From Gigaspora rosea (Eukaryota; Glomeromycota; Glomeromycetes; Diversisporales; Gigasporaceae), in NCBI GenBank assembly GCA_003550325.1, contig QKWP01000127.1, positions 117,125 to 181,124 of the forward strand: 64,000 bases of DNA, written 5' to 3'. The position numbers and the translations under genes are program-made. Each line of letters begins with the position of its first letter. Position 1 is the stretch's first letter. The notes under the pieces are model-generated. The model ran no database searches. It saw only the letters and a program-made list of their open reading frames with translations, and had not been told where the DNA came from. Shown here one piece after another: positions 11,420 to 23,413 of the stretch.

Positions 11420-12700
11420 CAAGTACTGAGTGAAATTACTTTGGAAGAATGGGAACAGGCACTTTTCACAACATGCAGCAACTCAGCCCCTGCTCCTGTC
11501 TTAAGGCGTCTCGGAAAGTACACAACATGGTTCTGTACTGAATTTCTGTCCAAGTATTTAGCAAGTGGCAAAATACCACAGAAGTGGAAATTGGGTCTTT
11601 TATATTCTATACCGAAAAAAGAGGAGTGGAATTTCAATTTGAACAATGTCCGGCCTATCATACTTTTAGAAACAGTAAGAAAACTTTTAAACAAGGTTTT
11701 AATGCAAAGATTAGATTGAATCTTTAAGGAAAAAAAAATACTGAAGGGTCCAAATTTCGCGGGTCTGTCAGGAGAAAGTACTAAAGATCCTATATATATT
11801 TTGAATTGTATAACAGAAGAGGTCAGAAAGAAGAAAAAAGAGCCATGGGTCTTATTCCAAGACATGCAAAAGGCCTTCGATTCTGTAAGCATGGATTCTC
11901 TAGAGTTGGCCCTTAAAGAATTAAGCTACTCAAAAATCTTTGCAAATATGTTGTAAACCTCTTTTCCAAAAGACAATTTGAAATTATAACTGCTTTTAGT
12001 AACACAAAACAAGTCATAGCTGGTGATGGTATTGATCAAGGAGAGGTGCTCTCTCCTTTGGTCTGTCGTATATTTTATGATCCTCTTTTGTGTGAGATTC
12101 AAAGGCAGAAAAAGTGGGGTACGAAGTTGAGGTAGAATGGCCTGTAGACTTGCGTACTAATAAAATTGAACATATAAAATGGCGACAAGCAGTTCTGGTT
12201 TACGCTGATGATACAACCTGGATCGCTAAAAACAAAAGAGGAGCTGGAGGAGATGTTGGATTTGGCTAATGACTTTTACAAATTGAACGACATTAGAATT
12301 AATAAGAACAAATCAGAATTGATAGTGATTAACAGAAATCAGCAAGTATCAAGTAAAGAACACAAAATCTGCTCTAGCGATAGAACAGAAATCCAAGCAA
12401 AAGAAAAGGATAACCCGGCAAGGTTTCTCGGCATCTGGGTTTCTGAGAAAAATGGCAAAAACTGCGGTCTAAGACTAGTGGAGCAGGAAATTCAAAGCTT
12501 AATAAGGATTTTAAAAAAAAAATGGTTACACTCGGGCATTTACAATACATCAACAACAAGGTTTTAATCCCCAGAATAGAATACAGATTAAGATGTCACA
12601 TAGTAAGCAAGCGGGTGTGCAATCATTTGCACAGACTGTAGTTAATGCTTATTAAAAACAAGGCAGGGTTGGCAAGTTCTACAGCAAATGGAATCTGCAT
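11420..12700 (+). pseudogene. LINE ORF2 reverse transcriptase domain
   Basis: Motifs appear in order but in different frames: NNVRPIILLETVRKLLNK near 11642, then FQDMQKAFDSVSMDSLELAL near 11857 with the first catalytic Asp, then GIDQGEVLSPLVCRIFYDPL near 12030, and finally VYADDTTWIA near 12196 with the catalytic Asp pair. A TGA at about 11717 and at least three frameshifts between 11950 and 12210 make it inactive. The thumb-like region continues to about 12700. Confidence 0.8.
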
Positions 12701-13752
12701 TATCGTAATCTTGTGGGTCTTAGAACAATCTGGAAAGCAAGACTAGCTCAGCAAATACCAAGTCTAATCGAAAGATTAAACAACACAGAAACAGTAGGGT
12801 CAGTAACTTGGATTAGACTTAGGCAGGCTCAGCTAGATAGTAAAAGTACAGAGTGTATTCTTTTTTGGAACACTGACAGATGCAAGAGTAGTGAGTTTTG
12901 ATTCAATTTTAATGCAAAGTTAGTGCAAGAAGCAAAAACAATTAAAATTAAGCTAGAGTGCAAAGAATTGGAAAAGGCGATGAAGCTCACAAATAAAAAC
13001 AATAATAAAATTTGGACACTCCTAAGTATGAAGGAAAAAAAAAGTTTCTTGAAGAATAAAAGCAATTGTTGGATAATAGTGGAGCAGTTAATCAGTCAGG
13101 ACGGTGCGCACTTGTTGACATAGTCACAACTGCAAAAACTTAGAGGCCTTAGTAGTTGTGAAAAAAACCAGTATGGTTTCAAAGAATAGAAGAGCTTTTA
13201 ATACACAATACTAAATCAAGAGAAGTAAAGTCCCAATTTAGATTAGTGTGTAGAAACAGCTTGGCGACCCAACCTACCTTGATACCAGTTTCTAGAGACA
13301 AAAGAAAGTTGGAATGGGTCCTTTTTAGTGCAAGTAGAGATAAGACAGAGATAGGAAGAATTAAAAGGAAAAAGGAGAAGTCATGGAAATAAGCACTGGA
13401 CTGATGGAAAAGAAAACAATAAGTCTCTTGTAAAATGCGCAGGGTACCAAATAGGGGAAGAGAACAATAATGAAATGTGTCTAATTAGGAAAAAGTTCCG
13501 CGAAGGTAGAAGAGCTTTAAAAAAAGAAGTTGTCAAAAGAAAAGGAAAGAACAAAGCATTTTGTGAAATCCCACTTAATTCTCTGAGCACACGTATTGCT
13601 TCACAAATTCAAGACCCAAGAACAATAAACACAGACGTAAAAGTTTTCATCGAAATGGTAGAAAATTCATTAATTGATAAGTATATTGTAGAGCAAGATT
13701 TTAGAGTTAAGTTTAAAGAAACTGTGCAAAAACTAGCAACATTCCAGAATCT
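12701..13752 (+). pseudogene. LINE ORF2 region between RT and RNase H
   Basis: Broken pieces in shifting frames (12713-12901, 12923-13123, 13475-13752) encode basic, helical sequence without a recognised catalytic motif. Position between RT and RNase H identifies it. Confidence 0.55.
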
Positions 13753-15141
13753 AGATATCTATACAGATGGTTCATTAGAAGAGCCTGGAAATAGCACTCA
13801 ACCATAAAGAATGGGTGTGGGATGGATCATACTTGACGAGCAGGATCAGGCCAATCCAGTTACTCTAGCGCAATTTAAGTTGCAATACAAGACTAGCCTT
13901 CATTAACTAGAGCAGAACTAGGGGCAATAGGTACTACATTGCTCGTAATTCTGCAAAAGTGCAAAATTAAGATATATACTGACAGTGCAAATGCAATCAG
14001 TATAATCAAAAAAGTGCTTTGTAATCAGAGAACATCTAGAATTTCAAAGCTAAAGAATGGAAGTATTTTTGCAATGATCGAAAGTCTAATTAAACGTAAG
14101 GAGGTAGATATCAACTTCGTTAAAGTAAAAGGGCACAGTGGCATTTACTTTAATGAGCAGATGGATAAGTTGGCGAAAGAAGGGTGTAAGGATAATGAAG
14201 TTATTAGTTGGTCAAAATTGGTAAAGATGGTACCTAGGTGGAAACAGTACATAATAGACACCCCTATTAGAAAGTTAATAGATAGTATTACAAATTTGTA
14301 TTATAGCGTAAAATGGTTACACACTAGTAGTATAGAATATTTAGAAAGTAAGAATAGTATAGAGTCAGAAATTGATTGGAAGGGAATCTGGCAGAATTTT
14401 AAGAAAAATGCAGGGTCAAGATGTAGAAGTTTGCAAAGTAGTAGGGAATGGATATTTGATACAAAGTGTCTAAACGACTTACTGCCAACTCTTAGCTTAC
14501 TGCACAAAAGGAACCCAATGATATACCCAATAGATACCTGTATAGCATGCTTTCATGAGAAAGAAGGTTTAGAACACTTAGCAAGTTGTGAACTATACAA
14601 AATTCTTTGGAAGAAAATTGAGCGCAAAGCTGCGAATCTTGCCTTAAAAGAACGGTTTTTCGCCAGAGGAAGAAAGAGAAAAAAAAGAGAAGACGCCTTT
14701 ACATTGGAAAATGCAAGCACAGAAGCGGTCTTAATCGGACTATCAAGAAATGACAGGCTAGAAAACCGCATAAATTGCATTAGAGGGATTCTTTTAAGTA
14801 ATAGCAATAAAAGTATAGAACTACGAAATGCCAGAAAAAGATATGCTTATGAGCTCAGAAGGGAGTTCAAGCAAATCATTTGGGTGTGCCGATGTGAGGC
14901 AGTTAACGAATGGGAGAAAAATCAAGGTATCTTGAACAAAGACAAAAAGGAAAGAGCAGCAAGAATTAGACCATGCAAGAAAATTTTGCGTAGAAAAACC
15001 TTAAAAGAAGCGGAATCGGAGCACAAAGCAAAGGAGAAAAAATGGTGGAACAAGGTCGAAATACTTTTGACCAACTTAGTCCAAACTAATTCTAAACCGA
15101 CATGGTCTGGGCTTTACAGACCTGTTGGTAAACAAACTTAA
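13753..15141 (+). pseudogene. LINE ORF2 RNase H and C-terminal Cys/His domain
   Basis: RNase H is seen as LDIYTDGSLEE (first Asp), then after a stop and a frameshift IKIYTDSANAISI (a further catalytic Asp) and FVKVKGHSGIYFNEQMDKLA (His and last Asp). The long frame 13939-15141 continues through WIFDTKCLNDLLPT to CIACFHEKEGLEHLASC, a C-x2-C-x8-H-x3-C motif common at the C-terminus of I/Tad-like LINEs. It ends in a basic tail and stop at 15141. RNase H removes the template RNA. Broken at about 13805 and 13905. Confidence 0.75.
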
Positions 15142-15390
15142 CGCAATCTTGACAAGGCTAGTGACCACCATCTAGTGACCCAAGGGAGTTTCTTTAGTGA
15201 GTTGAAGTCCTAAGGATAGGAAAAAGGTTGCTTCAGCAGATCGCATCTGGGCACTTTATAGTAGCTGGGTAAGTTTTTATTGTAGAAAAAGAAGGATTAA
15301 AAGCAATAGTTGGAGACCTTTGTATGTAATAACATGCGCATTCTTTAGTCAATAAAGGCAGGATTGCCAAAATATATATATATATATATA

Positions 15391-15750
15391 ATGAACAAGC
15401 TAACTGTATATTGGTATTAAATGTGACTTAATAAGTCCTAAATTAAAAATCTTTTTCAAATAGCAAATACTTTAGATAATATATGCAAAAAAGTTCATGA
15501 ATATATAAAATTAGAATCTGAGTTAGGGTGGTGACATATATTACATAATATTATTTTACTATACCCCTACCACCCTCTCCTCTATATAAAAGCAATTTGA
15601 TTGGCTATTATAAACTTTTATATTTAACATAAGATATCAGAAACCCCCTTCCCTCTAAAATATTACATAATATCTGTTACTACAAGTATTACTAGTGTTC
15701 AAAAAATATTAAATAATCATAATAAAAGCTTCAGTTAAAAAATAATAAGT
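15391..15750. other. AT-rich spacer
   Basis: No gene or structured repeat seen between the LINE tail and the foldback element. Confidence 0.5.
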
Positions 15751-16280
15751 TTAATTAGAGTTTCACCAAAAGATGAGTGTATTCATATAGTAAAATTTGG
15801 AGCAAATTTAATATAAGTATCATAATATAGCAGGAATCTGACATCGCCCTATAGTAAAATTAAAATTATTTTTTTTATTAAGTTAACCTCTCTTTAGCTT
15901 CTAATTAAAGTTGTAGAGCTGGGTTTTATGGACCTAATAGTAAAATTTTATTAAAATTGGTCTACTGGAGATATTTTAACTTTTCTCTTTATAATCTTAT
16001 AAATTTTTTTACTAAGTTGTAAAGAAATTTTATAAAATTATAAAGAGAAAAGTTAAAATATCTCCAGAATTACTGGGCTGATTTTAATAAAATTTTACTA
16101 TTAGGTCCATAAAACCCAGCTCTACAACTTTAATTAGAAGCTAAACAGAAGTTAACTTAATAAAAAAAATAATTGGACTATAGAGTGATGTCAGATTTCT
16201 GCTGTATTATGAGACTTATATTAAATTTGTCCAAATTTTACTATATGAATACACTTATCTTTTGGTAAAACTCTAATTAA
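15751..16280. mobile_element. 530-bp foldback element (family B)
   Basis: Two arms of about 260 bp are reverse complements of one another across a short centre near 16010-16020. Outer ends are TTAATTAGAGTTT (15751) and AAACTCTAATTAA (ending 16280). Each arm holds GTTGTAGAGCT and GGAGATATTTTAAC, which also match the arms of the different foldback sequences at 35339-35475 and 37660-38240. No coding capacity. A clear target duplication was not found. Confidence 0.8.
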
Positions 16281-16417
16281 AAATATTATTCTTTTGCAAG
16301 TAAAGAAAATATTACTTAAATATTTAAAATAAATTTAGATTAACTATCCTATTTTTTTTATTGTTAAAGTAAGGTCATGCTTCTAGACTTTATTGGATAT
16401 ATATTAATTATTATAGT

Positions 16418-17666
16418 TAGAGGTCGTACCCTAGGGTATAATAACCGGTTAACTGCTAGGTTACCCAGATGACCGGATTATAAAATTAATAAACGGTTTA
16501 CACAAATAAGTTATCCTGTTAACTTATAAGATAATATAGGATAATATAGGATAAAATCAAATAAGGTAGCTACGCGATGCTATCACACAAAACCAGGAAT
16601 GTAAATTTATAAATTTACATAATTCTGTAGACTGGCAAAAGAAGTCCTTAATGAGTTCAATAGAATGGGCCATTGTATTCAGTAAGATCTTCTATTTTTT
16701 ATTACGTATTTACACATAAATATATTATTATGTATTTTTATAATACCAACCAAACAGGATAGACCATTTTCTAAAAAATTAATAAACCCGCCGAATAATT
16801 TTTTATCTCAATAAACTATATCTTTCTTATATTAAATGAATTGCCAAAAGAAGTAAAGTATAACTTTCATACAGAAATTTACAGCCACAAGGTTTAATTA
16901 TGTATTAGAATTGTAAAGATTCACATAAAACCTGATAAAATATAAGCATAGTTAATACAATACATTAATCAAAAATGGCTCTAAATCAAATATACTAATT
17001 TATCTTCGCTTCGTTTTCCACAAATTTGTATTGTAGATCGAAAATCAGATTTTTTTGGTTTCCAAATCAACTTATATTGCAACGAAATTCTAAACTTACT
17101 TAGTTGATTAGAGATTCAAATTCCACTTAATAAGCAGATTAAAAATTGATTTAAAATTTATCAGTATTAAAACAGATAAAATTGAATACTACGTATTTTA
17201 TCAAATCGTTCCATACTGTAAATTTTTATTTCATAATGCTTCTTTTAATCGATACTTCAGACTTATACTTTACACCTAATTCTACTCAAAATTTTATATA
17301 AGCTCTCTGCTGTCTATCAAGACCCCTTTCTTTATCACCCGGTTTCTTTCTTTGGTTTAATTTTTTTTTTTTTATTTTTTTTTATTTTTAAAAGTCCATC
17401 GACGAACATTAATCAATGAGACGTATATATATAAAGTTACAAAAATAGATGATGATACAATGCCCATTATCTTATTAGTTAACCAGATATTTTATAACTA
17501 GCAGTTAACCGGATATTTTATAACTAGCAGTTAACTGGTTATTATACTTAGGGTACAATCAGATATAACAGTTATCTGTTTACTTCAATAGGGTATAAAA
17601 CCGGTTATTAGATTTTATAAAAGGTTATACCCTTTCGGGTAAAGAGTTATCCGGGTACGACCACTA
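16418..17666. mobile_element. hAT-type nonautonomous element, 8-bp TSD
   Basis: A 1249-bp element with ends TAGAGGTCGTACCC and, inverted, TAGTGGTCGTACCC. It is flanked by the perfect 8-bp duplication ATTATAGT (16410-16417 and 17667-17674). The 8-bp duplication and TAG-starting inverted repeats fit the hAT superfamily. Subterminal repeats of the type CCGGTTAACTGCTAG and TATAACTAGCAGTTAAC occur near both ends and are candidate transposase-binding sites. A 40-nt island at 16563-16600 matches 51130-51172 and 58030-58073 in inverse orientation. No open frame. Confidence 0.85.
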
Positions 17667-17674
17667 ATTATAGT

Positions 17675-18783
17675 ATATTGTTTACAATTATTATACTATC
17701 TACTAAGTGTCGAGACTGGACTATTTTTATCTATAATAAACCTACCAGAGCCTACCATATTCCCATTTATATAGCTAGCCTGGTTTTGGATGACCCTTTT
17801 CACTAACTAACAGTTAGTATTCACATGTCTACCACTTTATCCACATTTTCTAATATCATTACTTCCAATTTGGTGTATGTAATTCCAGGTAGGCGCTTTC
17901 TGCTTCCAAATTGGTATACCCAGTTTCCTTACTAGCATACTTCTCAGGAGTTCGTATCTCAAGCCATGCAGCTGCCTCTACTACATTGGGTAAGTATCTC
18001 AAGCCTGCATGCTGCCGCAACTAGCTGATTTTCCTGTAGCTTGGATTAACTATCATTTTTTTTATTACTTAAATTATAAAATAATTAAATTTTAAACATT
18101 CAATTTTTAGAATAAATCTGACTTTAAAAATTAAGAAAACTACACAACCACAAACACATTACCATCTAGAATTGGTTAAGTTTATAAATGTATATTGCCT
18201 AGTATATGCTTATAGTTTTTAGATATGTATTGATAATAAGTCTAATAGATAGTAATTTGTTATAGTTATATGAATTTTATTGTAATCTGTAATAGAGAAT
18301 TTAATTATACTAATAAATTATTTTTTAAATTTAAAGATAAAAACATATAATAATTTTTTTTGTCTATATTGTAAACCAATTACAAGAATTTAATAATTTG
18401 AGTTTACTTCTAAATCCAATTCCTTTCAAAAAGTACTTTTTTTAAAATTTAATTTATGTCAATACAATTATATTTATTAATAAATTTAATTAGACAATAC
18501 AGATCATTATACAAAATTTTGGCAAGTTTATGGTACCAAAGCTATAAAAGATTATAGACCAATATATATACATTTACAAGCAAAATCAAAGTCTATTCCA
18601 AAGAATATTTTAATTGCTAAAAAAATTTAAGACTATATTTTTTTTCCTTTGACATTCTTGTCAATATTATTTTAGTGATTTATAACAATCATAGTTATTA
18701 TTTATTTTTGACCAATTACAACCCTACTTCCTCCGGCTTGCTTTTACACTATTCAGAAGCAACCTGTCGCACTGACCACTATA
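17675..18783. other. AT-rich intergenic DNA
   Basis: No gene recognised. A short direct repeat around GTATCTCAAGCC occurs near 17955 and 17994. Confidence 0.5.
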
Positions 18784-18978
18784 GTGACCAGATATCTTTG
18801 CAGCCATTTTCAAACTGCAACTGCTAAGAGTTCATATAGTATCTATAATGTCCAGAAATTTGAGACTATTAGTTGTAAAAATTGTCAAAAACGGCATTGT
18901 ATATGCAGTAACAAAGCTTTAACTTATAATGAACTACATGACTACCAACATGTATTAGAATCATATTTATATTCTTAA
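18784..18978 (+). CDS. small open frame of unknown nature
   Basis: A 64-residue frame with a Cys cluster (SCKNCQKRHCICSNK) followed by a helix-like segment (NELHDYQHVLESYLYS). The Cys spacing could hint at a metal-binding fragment, and the composition is less biased than random AT-rich DNA. No family was recognised, there is no clear promoter, and it could be a remnant of a transposon gene or chance. Confidence 0.15.
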   Translation: MTRYLCSHFQTATAKSSYSIYNVQKFETISCKNCQKRHCICSNKALTYNELHDYQHVLESYLYS

Positions 18979-19702
18979 AAGAATGTTTTAAGCAATTTAT
19001 CCATTATGTGAATTTTGTCAGAAAAGTAAATAGAATTTTTATATATAAAAACTAATAAAAAATAAATAATAGAATAATTAGTGGTAAATAATATTATAAA
19101 GCTTTGTAATCAAATTTGCAAAAAACTTAAATAATTATATCTATTATTTTTGTAGCTTTGTAAAAAGCACGGCATATAGAAATAGAAGAATGATAATATA
19201 CTTTATATCATGATTGTTTAAAAATTATATATTTATTAGTTCTAAATATAATACTTTTGATTAGAATTTGTTAGTTGTTTTTAAAATATAGAAGCTTAAT
19301 TCATTATTTCTATTTACAAAGTAATATATCAAAGACAATTGTGTATTGTTTAGTCATATGGGGTCTTTACTAGGAAAACCATAGTTAGAGACTATTTAGA
19401 TATTGACAATAAAATTTGAAATTGCTAGCTACCGATTAATCCAATTTGAATAAACTTTTTTTTTATTTTATAAAGTTTAATTGCTTTATAAAGTACAGTC
19501 AGACCTCTCTAAATGCATAGCATTAGAACTAGTATATAAAATGGCATAATTAAAATTCAGATCTACTATTTTTATATTGCATATACTGGTATTTTAAAAT
19601 TGGGCCAGTGCAACAAGCAGTATATAATCCAGAATTTTTTGAAGTAACCAGTGAAATATTATGGTATTATTGAATTTAATAACCTGATGCATAACAATAG
19701 TT
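18979..19702. other. AT-rich DNA containing a Tigger-like end
   Basis: At about 19496 stands CAGTCAGACCTCTCTAAATG, typical in form for a pogo/Tigger terminal repeat. A possible inverted partner, CTCTCTAAATGCATA, lies at about 32015-32030 on the other strand. Everything between could be an old element filled with later insertions. Confidence 0.35.
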
Positions 19703-19881
19703 ATGCTTAGGTTATGATCGTGAGGATCATCACATCCCAGATCAAAATAGAATTAATTATGATACTCTTCATTTATTTTTATCAATAAGTTTAGTAAATA
19801 AAAATATAAAGAAATTTGATTTTGATAAAGCACTTAATCTTTGGTCAACTATAGTTCAGACTTCAAAACGAATTCAAAAAT
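19703..19881 (+). pseudogene. coding remnant, unknown (transposon-associated)
   Basis: A frame translating to DHHIPDQNRINYDTLHLFLS and FDFDKALNLWSTIVQTSKRI, ending at TAA TAA. The composition looks protein-like, and it lies just inside the Tigger-like end at 19496 and next to a hAT MITE. The family could not be named. Probably the 3' part of a decayed transposon gene. Confidence 0.3.
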
Positions 19882-19914
19882 AATAATTATTATCTGATAC
19901 CCTACTATGATCAG

Positions 19915-20200
19915 TAGGGTTCCACAATTTGATTTCATCTTCAAATATTTGAATCAAATATTTGATCAAATTCAAATTCAAATTTGACTATATTTGATTT
20001 GGTCAAATTTAAATATAGCCAAATTTGATTTGATTTGACAAATATTTGATTTGATTTGAAAATTACTATTAAAAATTCAAATTCAAATCAAATTCAAATT
20101 CAAATATTTGAATCAAATCAAATTCAAATCAGAATCAATTTGATTTGATCAAATTCAAATTGATCCAATATTTGATTTGATTTGAATTTGAGGAACCCTA
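19915..20200. mobile_element. 286-bp hAT MITE built of TTTGAATTTGA repeats
   Basis: Ends are TAGGGTTCC and GGAACCCTA, flanked by a perfect 8-bp duplication ATGATCAG (19907-19914 and 20201-20208), which fits hAT. Nearly the whole interior is made of variants of ATTTGATTTGAATTTGA in both orientations, so it can fold on itself in many ways. Confidence 0.85.
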
Positions 20201-20220
20201 ATGATCAGGACTATCAAATA

Positions 20221-21307
20221 ACTCGAGTTATTTGGTATATAGTATACTTAAAACAGTTCTCACAATTTTTTTAACTAGATAAATTATTCTAATTCGTTAT
20301 ATTTAAAATTTTATAATCGAATAAGCTTTATTTGCAAGCTAAGTATTTTAGTTAATTGTTATTTATTTTTTCTATTATTGTTGTAATTATATTTTAATTA
20401 TAGTGTATAACTAATGCTCTTTTCTTTTTCTTATTTTTTTTGTTTTGTAGTCTTTACTTAAAATTCATATTATAATAATAAGAATTTAATAAATGTTAAA
20501 CACGATAATTCTGAATGCGATAGTCAGTTTTTATTCCAATAGCTTGAAACATAATAGTGCTGAATACAATATAAGATTTATTTTCAAAGAACCTTTTAAT
20601 GAAATAATGCAAAGATAGAGACTTTGATGCTGTTGAAATTATATATTTAATAAAGCCTTTTTCGATTATAGCTAATTGTTACTTGTCTTGAGAATTGCTT
20701 GAAAATTTATTATGTTCATTTATATAATTAAATTCTCGTTCATGATAGATTTAACACTATAATTGTAATCAACTTTAGGCTACTGAGATTTAAATTCTAA
20801 CCTGCTTCACGTTGCTTTTTGAGTATTTGTAGGAATTGTACTATTAATAATTCATTTATTTAGTCACTTGTTGGTATACAATTTAGTTTATAAATATTTG
20901 ATATCTAGTTTTATTTAAATTTTTTTTTTGGATTTTGGATTTAACAGAAAATGGATTTGTTTTTTGTAAGTAAACAAATTAAAAGTGAAAGAGAAAAAAA
21001 GTCAAGCGTAAAACAAATTCATATAAAAAAATTTAACCTATATTTACATTATTAGATTGAGCTTAATTTTTGTAGCAAGGATCTCGATCACTATAGAGTA
21101 TTAGATAATACTGTTATTGAATGCTTTATACCAATAACTAATGTAACTGGCATTAAATTTGATTGTAAAATGACTGGGCCCTGCAGGCCCAGCCATCTCA
21201 CAATCAAATTCGATATCAGATACATTCCATTATTTGTAGGTGCGACAATGATATTGTAATCATGCATATCACGATATAATTGTAGTCATCTATCAAATAA
21301 CTCTAGT
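20221..21307. mobile_element. TIR element with TA flanks, interrupted at its right end by a LINE
   Basis: The left end ACTCGAGTTATTTGGTATAT (20221) matches the reverse complement of the right end at 21287-21307 (ACTAGAGTTATTTGATAGAT), with TA outside on both sides. The interior holds an imperfect palindrome at about 21145-21215 with core CTGGGCCCTGCAGGCCCAG. The LINE at 21311-29994 inserted in the last bases of this element, so its target duplication is part of this right end. No coding capacity. Confidence 0.5.
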
Positions 21308-21495
21308 TATTTTTTTTTAAATATTAAGGTGAGACCTTGTTTTTATCTTTATTAAATTTAATAAAAACTTTTTACAATACTAAAAAAAATTTCATTTTTT
21401 TAAATCTAATGCTAAGAATAAAAACTCAGACATATATCTAAGTAAACCTAAATACTTATCTGCGGCCTAAACCTACCAGAGTGGCCAAGGCTCAC

Positions 21496-22150
21496 CTAGA
21501 TTTGTGTATATGTAAGAATATCAGATGAAGGTGTAGAAAATTTGATCCATTTATACAACCAAGTTTCAATTTTTTGTAGTGAAATATCAGAAATATGATT
21601 ATGTCTATTTTGTGTATTTTTTGAAAATTGGGTATAGAGAGAGAAGGTGAAGTTTGGGAATATATTGCAGTATGGAATCCAAATATTTGTATAAATTTGC
21701 TGATTGATATGAAGTAAGAGTAAAATAGTAAGGGAGCAGGCAGATTTAGAAGATGTAGTAAGTTCATATAGGGTAGAGATAATATCCAAAGGTATCAAAC
21801 TAGATAAAGTAGAAAGCAAAGAAGGTTGGTTGGAAAGTTGATGAATTTGAAAGCTATTCAAGTTTATAATTTGAGTATATAGATTCTCAGCAGCTAAATT
21901 AGAGATTTCAAATTTATTAGGACTTAGTATATGAGCTAAAGAGTCGTTTATAAGTTTAAATATGGGTTCAGAGGTAGGACAGATAATCCAGTATAAGGGT
22001 TCACTTGCTTGCTGGCAGAGGTGACAGGTATTAGGGTAAAATGGATTTCCTTGATGAAGAATATATGGAGCAGAGAGGTCATTTAAAAGTATTTTAATTC
22101 TAAAAGATTTGAGTGTTGAAGAGTAAAAACTATGTGAAAAGTTTGAAATT
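21496..22150 (-). pseudogene. LINE 2 C-terminal domain with Cys motif
   Basis: Reads LLNDLSAPYILHQGNPFYPN followed by TCHLCQQASEPLYWIICP, similar to the C-terminal Cys/His motif of I-like LINEs but with Tyr where His is usual. It then continues as a hydrophobic Ser/Leu-rich region to a stop near 21496. Stops and frame changes occur near 22147 and 21860. Confidence 0.6.
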
Positions 22151-22152
22151 TT

Positions 22153-23413
22153 TTAGTTATTATTAATATATAACCAGGTAGCATTCAAGTTAATATATTG
22201 TGATATTTGTAGCCATTGTTGAAAACAATTTTGAGAGGACCAAAGAGCAAGTATATGTGCATGGCATATAGTTCTAATACAGCGACTGATGGGAAGTTCA
22301 ATAGGAAAATTATCAATAGAAAGAATAAAATTATGATTATAAATATTTTGTGAATCAAAAAGAAGATATAGAGTTGTTTGATGACAGCGAGCTAGTTGAT
22401 CAGCTTTGATATTGAATTCGTCATCTTGGTGTGCAATAACTTTATGAAAAGTAATATTAAAATTGTATGATCTAATAAAGTTTAGTAAAGTATTCCAAAT
22501 AGGCCAATAAGGTATATTGAAAGGTTTAGAGAGAGGCATAGTATGAATTAAGCTATTGTATTTGGATATTACAGATTGGGAATCTGTAAAAATTTGTATA
22601 AAACAGTTTCTAGGAGCAGTACTAATAGCTGATAGGACTGCTACTAGCTCAGCTTTAAAAGAACATGGCCAAAATTTGATTTGTGATTGAAAAGTATGTA
22701 AAATGTTCTGGTTATATAATTGTATCCAGCCAATACCCATAGAGCACTGAGAGTTGCCCAGATCAATAAAAGAACCATCAGTATAAAATGTTAATTCTGT
22801 TAGATGACTATTGTAATGGCAAATAGATTGCAAAGTATCAAGTGCAGAGCTAGAGTGAAAAAAGAAGGTATTTGTGCAATGGGTATAAGAAGATTTGGTA
22901 ATATTGGAATACTTGTTGGATTTCTTGCTGCAGTTGAAAAAATAAGGTCAAGGTAATTGGCATTTAGGTTTACAGATTTGTCAGAATTAAGTCTTTCAAA
23001 AAATTTGGTAACATGGCTTGTTGGAATAAGAATATTACATTTGTTTGCAATGATATTGGAATTGAGAGAACAGTTAGAGCATAAAGATGTAATAATAGGT
23101 GGTGTTGGGTATAATCATATAAATTGTGGCTGGATATTGCACTGCCAATGTGTAATAAGAGTATAATCTGAAGAACTAGATTGGCGACGTGCTTTGCCAA
23201 TAACTATTTGATTATCAATAAAGTAATAAGCCAAGGTTTGGTGTATTTAGAGAAGTGTCCAGTAGTATAGCTATAGTAGTTGGTTTGCGGTAAATTGAAG
23301 TGTGAGTAAATAGTATGTTCATATGTATGACTTGTTGTTTGGTCTTCCAAAAAGGTAAACCACAAGGGAATTTTGCCTTTTGGAATTTTGTTAAGTCTGG
23401 GTGAGATGTGTTT
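22153..23413 (-). pseudogene. LINE 2 connection region and RNase H domain
   Basis: The RNase H frame 22153-22833 shows LTFYTDGSFIDLGN, SFKAELVAVLSAIS, IQIFTDSQSVIS and KVIAHQDDEFNIKADQLA, giving the catalytic D-E-D-H-D set. Upstream, 22834-23413 carries the RT-RNase H connection (for example KFPCGLPFWKTKQQVIH). The catalytic residues are intact even though the gene is broken elsewhere. Confidence 0.8.

Larger units (their letters stand above)
8100..15388 (+). mobile_element. Decayed non-LTR retrotransposon (LINE), I-clade-like
   Basis: A LINE of about 7.3 kb read on the plus strand: coiled-coil plus RRM-like ORF1, then ORF2 with an APE-type endonuclease, reverse transcriptase, RNase H and a C-terminal Cys/His motif. 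RNase H downstream of RT is typical of I-clade LINEs. It ends in a (TA)n tail at 15371-15390 instead of poly(A). Several in-frame stops and frameshifts show that this copy is dead. The 5' boundary is not certain: the first clear coding sequence is at 8313, and a possible 8-bp target duplication would place the start at 7798. Confidence 0.8.
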
